Source: Stropharia rugosoannulata
Taxonomy: Eukaryota > Basidiomycota > Agaricomycetes > Agaricales > Strophariaceae
Length of the DNA stretch: 64,000 nucleotides
NCBI GenBank assembly: GCA_028532985.1
Contig: JANCIK010000008.1
Location: 1,550,001 to 1,614,000 of the forward strand
Direction of reading: 5' to 3'
This document shows, in pieces, positions 23,001 to 35,542 of the stretch. A program made the translations under genes and the position numbers. The notes under the pieces are model-generated. The model did not search any database and had not been told where the DNA came from. It saw nothing but the letters and a program-made list of their open reading frames with translations. Within the stretch, counting starts at the first letter, position 1. Each line of letters starts with the position of its first letter.

Positions 23001-25106
23001 TTTGGTGGTGCATCGGCCATCGATGGACACTCAACGATGATGGGCGAGTCAATTCTATCGTCGGCTTTAGCCAACCAGAAGGTAAGAAGGGCTGGGAACT
23101 GGCTGACGTGATTATTCGTGGTTGAGGCCGGAGCCGAGGAAAGACGTGAGCTGAACGGCTGAGTCGGTGTAGCTGCGGGCGGGCAACAACACTTAGATGT
23201 TCCCTCACAAACATTCGCAGATGCAGGCGTACAGCATCCGACCTTCACTTCACATGCGCATGTAGCGCGAAACCGATACATAGATGCTATCTGCCTCTGG
23301 TTTCTCATGCTACAAAAATACCGCGCGGAATCGCACTGCAATTTAGCCTTCATTGAGGGAAGCCAGTGAGCTGTCTTCTGGAGCAGCTAGTGGGTTCTCA
23401 CAGGGAAGGGTAAATTGCGCACCAATGTACGAAGTCGGCTCATGCTGGTATGTCCATGCACACAGTCAGCAGAACGGAGAAAGTGGCCGATCTGGCGTTC
23501 TCGACGTAGGACCGCTCGGCGCCGTGCGCTGCCCCCCTCGTAAGTCTGAACACGATACCCGGCCGCCGCTGAGAGCCGGATATGACGCGGCTGGGTCGCA
23601 GTTGTGGTACATCTCTTGCTTAACATGCGACTAATCCAAGTTATATTCGGTTTGTATTGGAGGGTGGAGGGGACTAAAGGCAGCTGACGCGTGGGAAATT
23701 TGGCTGATGGAGCAAGGAATAAACTGCCGGATAAGGCAAGGGAACATCCCAATTTGTGGGAGACGCCCAGGCACGGGCACACACAGCATGCTCTTTCTGG
23801 CTCGTCTATTTAACATCAATCAACGTAATATCCGCAGCACTATGTCAGTGGGGAATAGGGCGCTTGGCGTACTTATCTTTGTGTGTAAAACTCACTTATC
23901 AAGCATTGCACCTTCTCTTTTGGGGTTGTTCATCGGTACTAATTATGTAAGGTCCAGGGAATTTTGTCTGGTTCTCAGTCGTTAATTGCAATTGAAGGCG
24001 TACCATTAGCTCGGTCGGATTGCTTTCTATCTCTAATTCAATGTTCTAATACACTAAAAAAATCCCAACCCGATTGTGAATTATACATAAATCATGTATC
24101 TCGGACAATCGGGATCGCAGGCTCTTGGAGACATTTCAAAGCGGTTAAAAAATACTTTTTTGTGCCTCTGCTTAAGAGCACCAGAGGACACCAGGCATGT
24201 ATATGTATCATACTGCTGCGTATATTGGACTTATTAAGAATTATTAAAAGTATGTTCGCGGTGCTGAACGGGATGTACCAACATTATACCTAATAGCTTT
24301 AATTGAACAGGGTTAAACAGATAACCGTACGCTAAGACGAGATCCGCATTAGGAGAGCCAAAGGGAACCTTTGCAGCTCGTCCATTAGTCTGTCGCTACT
24401 CTTGATTTATAACTTCTTACTCAACGCCATCGATGTGGAAGTCATCATCATGCATATTTAATTCTCGGTTCTGACGTTTTGTAATACAGAAAATTTCCTA
24501 GTGTATTTATCTATTATTGTAGCGTTCTATGTGCTCACCTGGGCTGAAATGCTGATTCTTGCTCAAGAAGTGTGCGAATTATAGCACTAAAATATGATGT
24601 AGGTTCGGAAATATCCTTTAGTAGCTTTAGGAAGCCCCAAGTCGTCAGTGGATCTGGTTCGTACCTGCTGATTACGGTGTAATTTGTTTTCGAGTAGATT
24701 GGACTGATTCCTACTATTCAGTTGGCAATAGATGAAGTGGTTGTCGAGGTCTGCAAATGTTATGTTACTCATTCTTGACATGAAGTATAGCAACGAGCTA
24801 CCGCACGGGTAAGCAGCCGATGACTTTCTGGAATGCTTGAAGTACTTCCATGGTCCTTGGTTCCGAATGACTCTAACAGGTAATAATTCACCTTTACATG
24901 TCGCCTTGAACAAGACAGACGAAGGAGTTCTAACTTTTTCTGAAATATGCGACGAAGCCAGTCTCCAACTATTTATCCAATGGTAAAATACAGCAATGAA
25001 TTAATGATCCTCAATCAAATAAATACAGAATACAAACTCTATAACATACATAAAATACACCGTTCCAAAAAGTGTCAATAAGTTTGTCCATCCATTTCAA
25101 TACTCT
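20057..25106. other. 5-kb gene-poor stretch
   Basis: No gene supported over 5,050 bp. Open frames up to about 155 codons occur (for example 21220-21687 plus, 23387-23782 minus), but they overlap on several strands, lack domains, and have no consistent splice structure. A short (ATATC)n-like run lies at about 22741-22758. 20057-20530 is the EGD1 3' region. AT content rises after about 23900. No tRNA or inverted-repeat element was seen by eye. Confidence 0.45.
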
Positions 25107-28100
25107 CTAAACTTCATTCCTCAAGATAATGCTAAAGCATCGCTCGCAGTATGGCTGATCTCCGCGCTGGAAGAATGAAGGATCGTCAAAGGGATTTTCA
25201 CAGCCCTGTATAGGTAGGAAAGATCAGTCAGCACATTCTCGTTGGTGGAACCAATAGGCGCGACTCACCGCGCATACGAAACATCCCCAGCACCACTTCC
25301 CGCCCAGAGCTTCGACGGCTTGGTCACTGTCACGAATGGAGCGCTTGCATCGTTTGCATTTGGGGAGGCGCAAACGAACGTGGCATGCTTCACAGTAAGG
25401 GTACCCCTTGTACACTGTGAAGCCTTCGAATTCACCATCGCCACTGACAGCAAATTCTCCTATGTACAAAAAGTTTAGTCGCTATGAATCTGACTAGTAA
25501 ATAGTAATCACCTTTAGAGTCTGCATCCAATCCTCCAGAAGCTGTCAGGAAAGGATCACCGCATTCTGAGCAGAAGAAGTGTTGCGTGTGGTATGTTCGC
25601 TTTCCGAGAGCCGGGTCATCCAAACTGATGAATTGTTCCTCAATAATCGCGGTTTTGCAGCTGTAGCAACGCGGGGCAAAGCTCTGTATACATTGGTTAG
25701 CAAATTTGGAATGTGAAAGAACGCAAGAACTAACTTCGTGGTAATCAAGATGACAGTAAGGTTTTCCTTCATGCTCGTATGAACTGACGTGCTCCAGCAG
25801 CTCGTTGCACACAGTACATTTGAAGCAATTTGGGTGGTAACGCTGCCCCATGGCGCTTACGATGCGGCCAATAATCGGCCCACCGCAGCCCCCACAGATA
25901 AGACCCCCGGTGCGTGGCTGGCCGAACTGTGACGGAGGTCGATGCTGCTGTACCTGTTGGTGGTGACCGCCTTGTACATGTCCATGGGTATGGCCGCCGC
26001 GAGACGGAGAAACATCTTCAGGTCCGGAAATGTTGATACTCGGTCCACCAAAGTTATCGTTGAACTCAGGCCCGGAAACACTCACACCAGGAATCTCGAA
26101 GACCTGTTTGCGCGGTGCATTATCGTTCCCTTCGTCGACGCGAATCATCGGAGGATCCACAGTAATCATTGGACCACTTCTAAGATCTTCGTGGACATTG
26201 ATAGTCGGGATACTGGGGGCGTTCACGTTGATCGCTGGAACAGACGGAGGTGGTCCATTGATATTAATCATGGGCACGTTGTTCACGGGGGATGCGTTAG
26301 CGTGCCTATGCGCTACATGTTCCGTGTCACTGCCTTCGTTACTTTCTTCCTCGAGCTTCACTATATCTGCCCTCTTCTCTCGTCCACCGATCGGATGGGG
26401 CGATTCTATACCAAGTGGTTGCGGCGGAGCCGGTGTTTGTTGTGGACGAGAACTTGGAGCACGAGGCCCGTGACCTTGTGGGCGATTCCCCCCGACCGGA
26501 TTAGAATATTGGAGCGAATGTTGTTGTTGAAGGTGTTGCTGCTGCTGTGGGGGAGGCCGTTGCTGCTGCTGCTGCTGAAGTTGTTGCGGATGTTGCGGAT
26601 GCTGCTGCGGATGTTGTTGTTGTTGCTGCTGCTGTTGAGCCTGCTGCATCTGTATCGACCGCTGGCTCTGATGTTGTGCAGCCGCAAGCTGGTAGATCTG
26701 GCTCTGCGGCCTCTTTGGCGCGTTGGTCGGTTGCGGTTGCGGCTGCTCCCTCTGACCTGGGCTCGAAGCAACAGAATACAAGGACCGCCTTCGTTGGAGG
26801 TCAGCTGCAACGCGTGCATTATCCTCGGCCGCATTGCCACGTCCCTGCGGTGCGCCCTGGGGCTGGGGGAGCTCGCGCCGGGGAGTAAACACGTAGCCGC
26901 CCTGGGGCCCGGGCGACGGGGTGCGCACGATCGATGCCTGCGGAGGAGGATCATCTAGGTCCAGACTGGCGCGATTCAGCGTCGCTTTAGACGCGCGGTT
27001 GTGGAATGTGGCCGTCGACGTCGTTGGGCGCCCCTGAGGTTGATTAGAATTCGTGTGTGGTAACGATTGTCGATTGTCAAAATATCCCCCAGCGTCTTCG
27101 CGAACAGGCTGGGGCGTATTCCCTGAGCCGGGCGTGCGTGGCAGCCGAGGCAAGTCGGTTGGCCAGGGGCCATTGCTCGAAGATGCGGCGCCGCTCGTCA
27201 TCCGACTGTCACCGCGTTCATAGGCAGTCTCGTTCCCTCCTCCGCTTATCCTCATAGTAGAGGTCTTCGCCTGCACATTTGCGCGACCTATGTACCTTCG
27301 ATCATTCTCCAAATAATCCTGGTCGTCCTCTACCTTTAGAGGCACGCTTCTTGTCCGTGGACCATCGCGCACTGCCTTGTCCGGCGAGGGGTCGACGGAG
27401 GCATTCACGTCCCTGCGCACCATCGCTGGTGGCTGGGGCAGACCAGCATTACCCCTTCGTGGTTCGTTATCCCAGTCACCCCTGCTAATACCGCCCCTGA
27501 CTATATGCGCAGTCTGCCGCTCAGCCCCAGCCGTGTGCGGTCTCCGAGCCGGCCGTCGTTCCTCTTCCTCGTACTCATAATCGTCTTCATACGCCTGGCG
27601 CCTGTTCTTCGCCGGGGGCAAGTTGCGAATGCCATAAGGCGGGCTTGCAGGCCTGCCTGGGCCGGCGGCTGCACGCTTGCGAGGTGTCCGGTCCCAGCGC
27701 TCTTCACCCCGGTCATTGTCGTAGTCCTCCTCTTCCTCTTCGTCATCATACGCCAAGTGCACGCTCTCGTCGTCGTCGTACTCATCCTCATACTTCCTAG
27801 GCCGCCTGTGGGCAAAGGCCGAGGCGGGTCTCCTCCGCGCTACGCCACGCTCTTCTGGCTCCTCTCGGTACCGCATAACAGGTTCCCGATCGCGTTCCTC
27901 AAATGCACTACGTGAGCGCGCATGTGCATTCGACGGTGGACCAACGCTTTCGGACCGTGGGACAACGCGCCTCTTCGTAGGCGTACGGTCGCGCTCTTCA
28001 TCTCGCTTTGGTCGGAGCTTGGGTTTTGAGTTCGGACTTGGACTGAGCTTCGCCTTGCCCTGTACACGCTCATAGGCGCTGCCATAGTCGTGACTGTCTT

Positions 28101-30881
28101 CATACTCATGGCGCATTCGCATGACAGCGCCATCGCTGCCTGCCCTCCGTCGCCCCTTTGTGCCACCTATTGGACTGGTATCAACGACCGACTTCGGTCT
28201 CAGCACGACCACTCCTCCGCCAGCGGACGATTTTTTCTTGAGAGACGGAGATGCATCGTAACGTGACTGATCGGGGGATGACGCACGAAGGGGTTGTGTA
28301 TAGTGTTTTGTGCGTGAATGTCGAACAGGTTGCTCCTCTTCCTCTTCCTCTTCCTCCTCCTCGTCATCCTCTTCTGACTCTTCTGACTCTTCATCCTCGT
28401 CCTCTTCCTCGTCCTCTTCCTCTTCCTCATCGTCATCTGTCTCGGCCTGTGTCTGAGGCTGTCTATACCCCGCAGGCGTTCGCATATGACTGTATTGCTG
28501 CAGAGCCTGCATCTGCTGCTGCTGCTGTTGGATCATCCTCTGTTGTTGAGCCAACTGCATCTGCTGCTGATAGGCACCGTATCGAGCTTGCACAGCACTG
28601 GGAGCCGGTGCATGCGGTTGTTGAGCGAACGCATATGGCGTCCCATGTCCTGTCTGTACACCCACAGGTGCTTTCCCGCCCTTCTTCTTCAGCTTTTCAG
28701 CAGCGCGCACCTCCTTCTCGCGCTGCTTGGCCAGCCGTTTCTCCTCTTTCACTCGCTCCTTCTCCTCCTTCTCGCGTTTCTTTCGCTCCTTGGGTGTCAG
28801 CGCTGTCGTCACAGGCGCAGGAGCAGGCTTCGGGTGTGGCTCAGCCACCATGCCCGCAGCATACCCCCAAGCCGGCGCTGGCATCTCCGGGATGGTGCGC
28901 CGCCACATCGGGGTGAAATTCTTGGTTGTAGAGCTACTCGATGCTGAGGCAGTGGACACTGCAGTAGACGTCGATGCGGTTGACATAGATGAGGATGTCG
29001 TGGGTAGCGCAGGACGCGAAAGTACAGGCTTATTTGGAGAGTTCGTGGAGGCTCGGGGCTCTGGTGCAGGTGCTGCGGCTGCGGCTGCAGCGGCGGCCAA
29101 AGCAGCAGCTGCTAAAGTATCAGAATTTACCACATAAGATAGTATAGAAAGATCGTACCAGCCTCTTCTGCACGGCGTGCTTCTTCCTCTGTCTCAGGAG
29201 GACCAACGCCTGCAGCACGCAGTACATGTGCGCCCCATAGAGACTCGACTGAGGAGCTCTTTGTGGGACTGGTCCTCCCTGTTCCGAGCGGGAAACGCGG
29301 TGGCGATACACGCCTCTTCTGCGAGGACGACGACGTTGTCGTTGCATTGGAAGTCGAACTATTCCCCAAAGCATATGAGGATGTTCTCGACGTCAACACA
29401 CCTGCGCTAGACTTCGTTGGGCTACTGCTTAGACTGGGTACTACCGTAGATGCGCCATGCACTGGACGCCTAGGTATATTGAACGCCGTCCCTGAGCCTG
29501 TTGCGGACGCTCCCGTTTTCGTGTCGGATACAGCCTTTGGTTCTTTTTCTTCAGCAGGCGCTGGCTTCGGTAAGGGTCGTTTCGTCGGTGATGAAGGCGC
29601 CTGTGTCGAGGTCGCTGCAGGTAGGTTCGTCTGCAGAGATGGAAGATTATGTTCCTGTTGAAGCCCTGGTGTCTGTCGTTGCAGCTGGGCAATAGCATTT
29701 GCTACCGCGGGGGACATGACCTTTCCGATTCCGCTTCCTGTTGGCGTCGGTAGTGTCTGCGATCGCGCTGGAGGGACGGACGGTAGCGGTGCAGCGTTGC
29801 CTGCGGGTTGAGGTAGAGGTCTGCGTGTAGGTCCTGGGGTAGTCGGTGTCGTCGCTGGTGCTACTGCCGGAGTAGGTGGCTGTCCCATTTGTGCCAGTTG
29901 CGCGGCTGTTGGACGTCCTTGCGATAATGGACGCGAATGAGTCGGTTGTGCTTGAGAGTTAAATTGACTAGTACCCTGCTGATGTGAATTTATTGACGGC
30001 ACTATTCCCTGTGTTTGTATCTGCGGACGCGACGGAGATGGCACTGATTGCGCACGCGTATGCGAAGGAGATATCTGCGGAGGTGAAGGCTGCTGCTGGT
30101 TAGAAAACGGCGGCCCCGGTCTGGGAAAAGACGATGTCGGGGGTATAGACTGAGCCAGGGATGCTGAAAGAGCAACAGGTGGAGGTTTAGGAGATACACG
30201 CCGCCATGATGGTGTCTGAGATGCGGTTAAAGAATGATTGCTGGACGTACTGGATGATAAGTTTATAGGCGATGGCTGGGGCGGTGGGGGCTGAGGCTGT
30301 TGGAATTGGGCTTGTTGTGGGACTTGATATGATACCTGCTGAAGTTGCTGCTGGATCGCCTGCTGAGGCTGATACTGCACCACCTGTTGCTGCAGCTCGA
30401 ACTGCTGCTGTTGTTGAACTGCGAATTGCTGGGGCTGCGGTTGCACCTGGTACTGCACATTGGGAGTATATCCGCCTGGCACTTGAAACTGGGGCTGCTG
30501 CTGCTGCTGCTGACCTGGCTGTCCAGGCGAGTACTGGACTTGCTGCTGTATGTATGGAGTCTGCTGGGGAATATATGATGGTTGCTGATACTGCGTTTGA
30601 TGAGGCAAGAATGATGTCTGCGCAACTGCATACGAAGTCGGCTGCTGTGCAGGTTGGGAGAACTGGAATCCCGAAGACTGTGGGCGCTGCTGATGTTGCT
30701 GCTGGAATCCCGAAGAGTGTGGAGACTGCTGCTGCTGCTGGGCATAATTGGGATGTCCCTGAAGATGGGGCTGAGGCTGGGGTTTGCCTAACTGCTGGTA
30801 TATGTTCTGCGGTTGCTGGAAGACAACAGGCTGCTGTATGGGGACATTTTGGAAGTATCCTTCGTTGTTCTGGCCGTTCAT
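25107..30881 (-). CDS. Paxillin-like protein with three LIM domains (Pxl1 type)
   Basis: Exons (minus) 30881-29159, 29111-25735, 25683-25512, 25459-25269 and 25205-25107 give about 1,853 residues. Three C-terminal LIM domains: LIM1 (ICGGCGGPIIGRIV, then HPNCFKCTVCNELL and GKPYCHLDYHE), LIM2 (RCYSCKTAIIEEQF, QHFFCSECGDPFL, YPYCEACH), LIM3 (KCKRCKRSIRD, CWGCFVCAGCENPF, QPYCERCF). The rest is low complexity: Gln/Pro-rich N-terminus, a charged Lys/Glu coiled-coil-like block (about residues 680-730), a long Asp/Glu run, and a second poly-Gln tract (about 1450-1530). S. pombe Pxl1, also with three C-terminal LIMs, organises the cytokinetic actomyosin ring; a septum or hyphal-tip actin role is inferred. 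The start is the first in-frame ATG; an upstream exon is possible. Divergent from the F-box gene. Confidence 0.85.
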
Positions 30882-31404
30882 CCCGATGTAACCCGAGCGT
30901 AGACGCGCAGCGATGAGAGGAGATGAACCTGGCGGGCGCGCCGAATCCGCTGATTCCAACCACGAACGCGTTTCATCGATCACTCACGTGAGCGGTCATA
31001 CCCCCGCAAAAGTTTCCAAATTTAGATATTTTCTTTAGACGTTCCGTTGCCTTGAAGAATGGACATTGGAAAGTCGCTGGCAAGGCGAAAACTCAAAGGA
31101 ATCTGACAGAGGCGAAGACATAATCTGTATGTGTGTGCGGGAGGTTCTAGGACACTGATTATGCATCATGCTTAGCGTCAGGTGACTTGAGCAAACCCCA
31201 AGAAACACATTTAAAAAAACCAATTGAAGACTTGCACCAAACTCAAAACAAACTTGAACTCAGCACGCGCACTTCACATAGTGATTACTCACCATGTCTA
31301 CCGATTTACCTCGTGGAGAATCATCGTACTGAAATAGCACACTGGCACGACGCCTTCATTGGATCACGCAGTCTTCATTTGACCCCTTTCTCTTCTGCGC
31401 CTTG
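30882..31404. other. Divergent promoter region, LIM gene / F-box gene
   Basis: 523 bp between divergent starts. No gene or notable repeat seen. Confidence 0.4.
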
Positions 31405-32877
31405 ATGCCTGTGACGATAACTACGTCAATAACACTGTTGGATCTTCCTGTCGAGATACTGGAGGAAATATGCTGGCAAAGCAAGAACATGAAGCTCACT
31501 CTGGTTAGTTCCACACTCCGTGATGTCATCTATTCTAGCCAACGCTTTTGGAGCTCCATTCGCCTCAGCCGGGGTCAATTTACTGGAGATGCGCACAAAT
31601 TCCTGGAGATACGCCTTCAACGAGGCAGAACGGTTCCTCTCGACATCTCCATACTCCTTCTCGTACCTCAGGCTTCTGGGCATATTGAGCTTTGGTCCAA
31701 GTTGGGAAGACATAGATGTCGTATCCGAACGCTGAACATTTTGACCGACACTTTGGTCAAGACAAGTGTCATTCTGTCGGAAACGCTGGATCTCGAGCAT
31801 CCATTACCCATACCTACTCTGCAAACTATTTCAATTCGCTATCAGCACTCAGCGCCAGACAATCCTGGCAACATGGGACACCTCCCCCGAGCTCCGCTAC
31901 GCTTAGTTCTTAGTCTTGCCAATCGCCTTACCACACTCAATTTACCATGCATTGCTTATCACGTTCCTTATCCTTCTGAGCCACTATGGTCATTGGAGAC
32001 ACTCATTCTTGATGCGCCGGTGTCGTCTACAAGAAGGCCACCCAGTCTCTACCAGATTCTTCTCCTACTTTCGCGCACTCCGACCCTCAAGACTCTGTGG
32101 TGCAAGACCCATAGCTCTGCTGCTATGAATCCTCCATTAAATGAACAGACCTTGCTTCAGCCTGATACATCTGACTTCGACCAAATTCGCCTACCGCTTC
32201 CCATTGTTCTTCCGGCTCTCGAAGTAATGTCTGTCACAATCAACGGCGAGAGCGGACAGCTTTTACTGTTCATTTCTGCCCCACTACTACACAGTCTCCA
32301 GTTGGATGGCACATTCTATCTTAACACCGCTCCAATGGTTTACGCTGCTAATCTCCTCCTAACACTCCAGAAGGTATCCCATTACGCGCCCGGGCTACGT
32401 CGCCTTGCTTTTATAGGTGCTTCACCGTCATATCGGGACAATGCCGCATGGCCAACTATTCTAGGCTGTGCCGAGACTCCTGCACCATTCCCCCTCCTGG
32501 AGAGTATCGCCCTACGTGAAATAGTTCCAAGATCCATAATTCTAGGGCCATCGTATGACGATTTCAACGACGAGTTGCTCGAACTCTACATGCGCAAAGG
32601 CCGTGTGAAGTTACGTCGCCTTGCACTCACTGGTTGTGGGCCGTGCTTCAGTCACAACACCCTGCATAGATTCATAAAGGCGGCAGCCAATCGTCTTGAC
32701 TCAGGGCAGGTATTTGAGCTGGAGGTCGATGGACAGGCGGAGACGTATGAGCCTCTCGAAAGCAGCGAGTTTGGCGACTCACTGGTCAAACTCATGCTTC
32801 ATGCAACCCGGGTAATCGTAAAGGACTGGTGGAACATGGACCACGACCCTCTCCGCTCTGAGGAGCATTTATTTTGA
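31405..32877 (+). CDS. F-box protein, probably leucine-rich-repeat-like
   Basis: One unspliced frame of 490 residues, first ATG at 31405. The N-terminal F-box is visible (SITLLDLPVEILEEICWQSK, then LTLVSSTLRDVIYSSQRFW); it would bind Skp1 in an SCF ubiquitin ligase. The remainder has repeated Leu-rich segments (TLQTISIRYQ, LTTLNLPCI, LETLILDAP, LKTLWCKTH, LEVMSVTING, LHSLQLDG, LRRLAFIGA, LRRLALTGC) about 30-60 residues apart, the usual irregular fungal F-box/LRR layout. Agaricomycetes carry hundreds of such genes; the target is unknown. Being intronless is unusual next to its neighbours. Confidence 0.85.
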   Translation: MPVTITTSITLLDLPVEILEEICWQSKNMKLTLVSSTLRDVIYSSQRFWSSIRLSRGQFTGDAHKFLEIRLQRGRTVPLDISILLLVPQASGHIELWSKLGRHRCRIRTLNILTDTLVKTSVILSETLDLEHPLPIPTLQTISIRYQHSAPDNPGNMGHLPRAPLRLVLSLANRLTTLNLPCIAYHVPYPSEPLWSLETLILDAPVSSTRRPPSLYQILLLLSRTPTLKTLWCKTHSSAAMNPPLNEQTLLQPDTSDFDQIRLPLPIVLPALEVMSVTINGESGQLLLFISAPLLHSLQLDGTFYLNTAPMVYAANLLLTLQKVSHYAPGLRRLAFIGASPSYRDNAAWPTILGCAETPAPFPLLESIALREIVPRSIILGPSYDDFNDELLELYMRKGRVKLRRLALTGCGPCFSHNTLHRFIKAAANRLDSGQVFELEVDGQAETYEPLESSEFGDSLVKLMLHATRVIVKDWWNMDHDPLRSEEHLF

Positions 32878-33775
32878 TTTCTCTTTCCATTTTTCGACAA
32901 TGAGAGGAAGCTGAGAGCCAAGGTGCTTTGCAAAGTCAGTAAATACACTCTCGAAGCCGATGTCAGTTCTCATCTACATATTTAACTTCTAGATGGAGAA
33001 GGTGCAGTCTTGTTCGGCCGCCATACTTACCCAATACCTTGACGGCCGTTGGTAGGCATTCATGTTACATTAAGTCTTTTGCATAACGAATGTTGACTAC
33101 CATCACGAAGGGACGTGTGGCATGTATTGCCTGTGACTTTCATTAAGTAAACGCCCGTAGATTTTGAGCAAATTTTGAGCGGAGTTCTGTGAGTATAGCT
33201 ACCTGGCGTGCATCCGGTGACATTTTTCCGAAGAGATTTGAATATTCGTCCGGCCCCCATGCATAGAAGTTTATCAACGCAGACAGCTGGTACCATACAC
33301 CTTCCCTGAGTGTTAGTCGTAAAGGACCACTGAGTCACCTGGAATGATGATCGAGGACCTCTCAAACCATTTTGGAACCTTGAATCAAGTTGTTGAGCTT
33401 TATGTAAATACTCACTTAAACGTGTTAACAGTCACGGTCGCGGTCAGCTTACTGACTTTCTCTTTTCATTCCGAACGCGTAATGCACAGCCAGACGCGAG
33501 CCACGCTAAATTTAGACTTTTTGAATGTCACCCCGTTTCAAATTTCATGTCCGCAAGGGAAGTAAAGTTTGAACAAGCTATACAAACTGTGACGGCTTAT
33601 TTCTCTGATATGTACTTAGGTCATCCGCGTCGGCGCCAAAGGCTAAAAAGGTACGCCCCTGCTCAGCCCTATCGTAAGTCAAGTTCGCACATGGATTTTA
33701 AGCAGCCGCGGTGTCAGACTAACTCCGCGTCTTAATCCCCCCAGCCACAACCGTACCACCGTAGCGATCGAGAAC
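32878..33775. other. Intergenic, F-box to DUF6534
   Basis: 900 bp. Short frames at 33060-33365 (minus) and 33344-33735 (plus) show no known motif. Nothing supported. Confidence 0.4.
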
Positions 33776-35542
33776 ATGCTCAACAATAACACTGTCGTTA
33801 CTCCCCCGCCCCCGGCTTATCCTGTTTACCGTAATTTGAGCAAAAGTATCGGAGCGCTTATGATTGGTGTTGTTGTTGGCGCGGTGTGAGCTTTGCCATG
33901 TGTTTGCGTGCGTGCGTGCAGCTTACCCCTATCGACGCGATGCAGAATCTATGGGATTCTGGTGTGGCAGACTGCGTACTACCTCAAAACATACTCCAAG
34001 GACACGAGGTCGCTCAAATTACTGGTACGTCCGCTGTGCCTTTGATTCGTAGAATGAATAGGATTGTTTAAATTATTCTCTGATAGGTCAGCGGATTATT
34101 GTATGTGAACTGTCTGGGCGCTTATGCACATATAAGTCACTCATCCGTTCTTTCAAAAGGTTTCTGGAGACCGTGTCTCTGTGCCTCGAATCATTCGCTT
34201 TATACAATCATCTCATTACCAACTTTGGAAGCGCTCATGCTATCAGTAAATATTCGACACCGCAACTGTGAGACTAGTTCCGTCAGTTACTACGTGATAT
34301 CATACTAATGAAACATTCTTAGTGTCATACAAGTTGAGTGGGCTTGACGATGTACTCATGTGGAAAATGCTCATCTAAACGTATGTACCACCAGGTCGAG
34401 TCCGTCGTAGTTGTGAGTGCATTATCAGTATACAACGTCGCCAGCGTCGTAAATTGACATCGTCAGTACACAATCATGTTCGTAACTCAAGGGTACATAT
34501 CTTCTAAAATTGGGCAGACCCGGGCCATTTGACGAGATTCTTACTTTCAGCTACTTCGCCTTGCGCATTTGGAGATGTGAGTCAAGGATCATGTTGAATC
34601 TCATCAACTGCCACTGACAGACTGGTATGTTCAGTGAGCAGTCAGGGGCTGCTTCTGACAATTACCATGGTACGTTTCATTTTGTGGATTATTGCGGATA
34701 ATAATTCTTCCCACAGGTTCTCGTCATCTTCGCTGCATACGGTTCGTAGACTCTATATATCTATACACGTTGCTTACTCGAAGGTAAAATTTCAGCAACC
34801 GCTTTAGGTAGGTAGTATCTGCACTTGATATTAGAAGTCAACTCACGAGATCATTAGTAACTGCCATATCATTGTGAGAGAAGTATTTGTCGTCTCCGCG
34901 ACTTTATGACATATGCTCTCAGTTTCTCGAAAGGGACAGTGGCAGATTCACCTTTGCTGCAGGTAATAATCTACAGCTCGAAACTTCAGTTTAACATACT
35001 AACCCGTATAACTAAGCAATTCGTCCCTGCCAACAAGATTCTGGAGACCGTTGCAGACATTCTTATAACAGCAAGCCTTTGTTTTTATCTTCATGAAAGT
35101 CGAACTGCCATTCGAAGGTATGTACTGTTATATTTGTGTAATAATGTTGACCTCATGACTCTGTCTATTCAATATGTAGGACAGACTCGATTATCAACAG
35201 GCTCATAATTTTTTCTGTGCACCGAGGGGCTATAACAACGTAAAGAAATCTAATAATGTACCGTCGTTAATGTCTTGATCCTTTTTTCCAATTAGCTTCT
35301 TGCAACTTTGCTATCTCATCTCTGTCAGTCACTGTGTGTCTTTAGAGGCCTAAGCCTCAGTTATTGATAGCGCTTTAGTATGAAATTAGCACCAGTACTT
35401 TAGCATGGACCGCATTTCACGTCGCTATCAGCAAAGGTGAGCTTGTGTTGTCAGATAATTTAGATTTCTTCTTCCTGACTTTTTAACTTGAATTGCAGTA
35501 TATTCAAACACCGTTGTTGCGACGTCTGTGCCTCTCCTATAA
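33776..35542 (+). CDS. DUF6534-type multi-pass membrane protein, 17 exons
   Basis: Hand-spliced exons: 33776-33885, 33946-34024, 34087-34100, 34160-34245, 34323-34351, 34395-34427, 34467-34492, 34551-34576, 34635-34669, 34717-34741, 34796-34811, 34884-34962, 35038-35117, 35180-35239, 35296-35327, 35404-35436 and 35499-35542, total 807 nt, 268 residues. Segments match the Agaricomycete DUF6534 layout: KSIGALMIGVVVGAVIYGI, WQTAYYLKTYSKDTRSLKLL, FLETVSLCLESFALYNHLIT, MFVTQGYFALRIWR, VADILITASLCFYLHESRT, and the hallmark RTDSIINRLIIFSV, then AISKVYSNTVVAT. Around seven hydrophobic helices; function unknown. Exons of 14 and 16 nt and the short loop after the fourth helix make the middle splices tentative. 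The C-terminus lacks the usual tail after the NTVVAT block. Confidence 0.65.

Noticed and set aside
25942..29661. Large plus-strand frames inside the LIM gene
   Set aside because: Leu/Val/Ala-rich shadows of the CAG and GAG tracts; the LIM frame on the minus strand is unambiguous.
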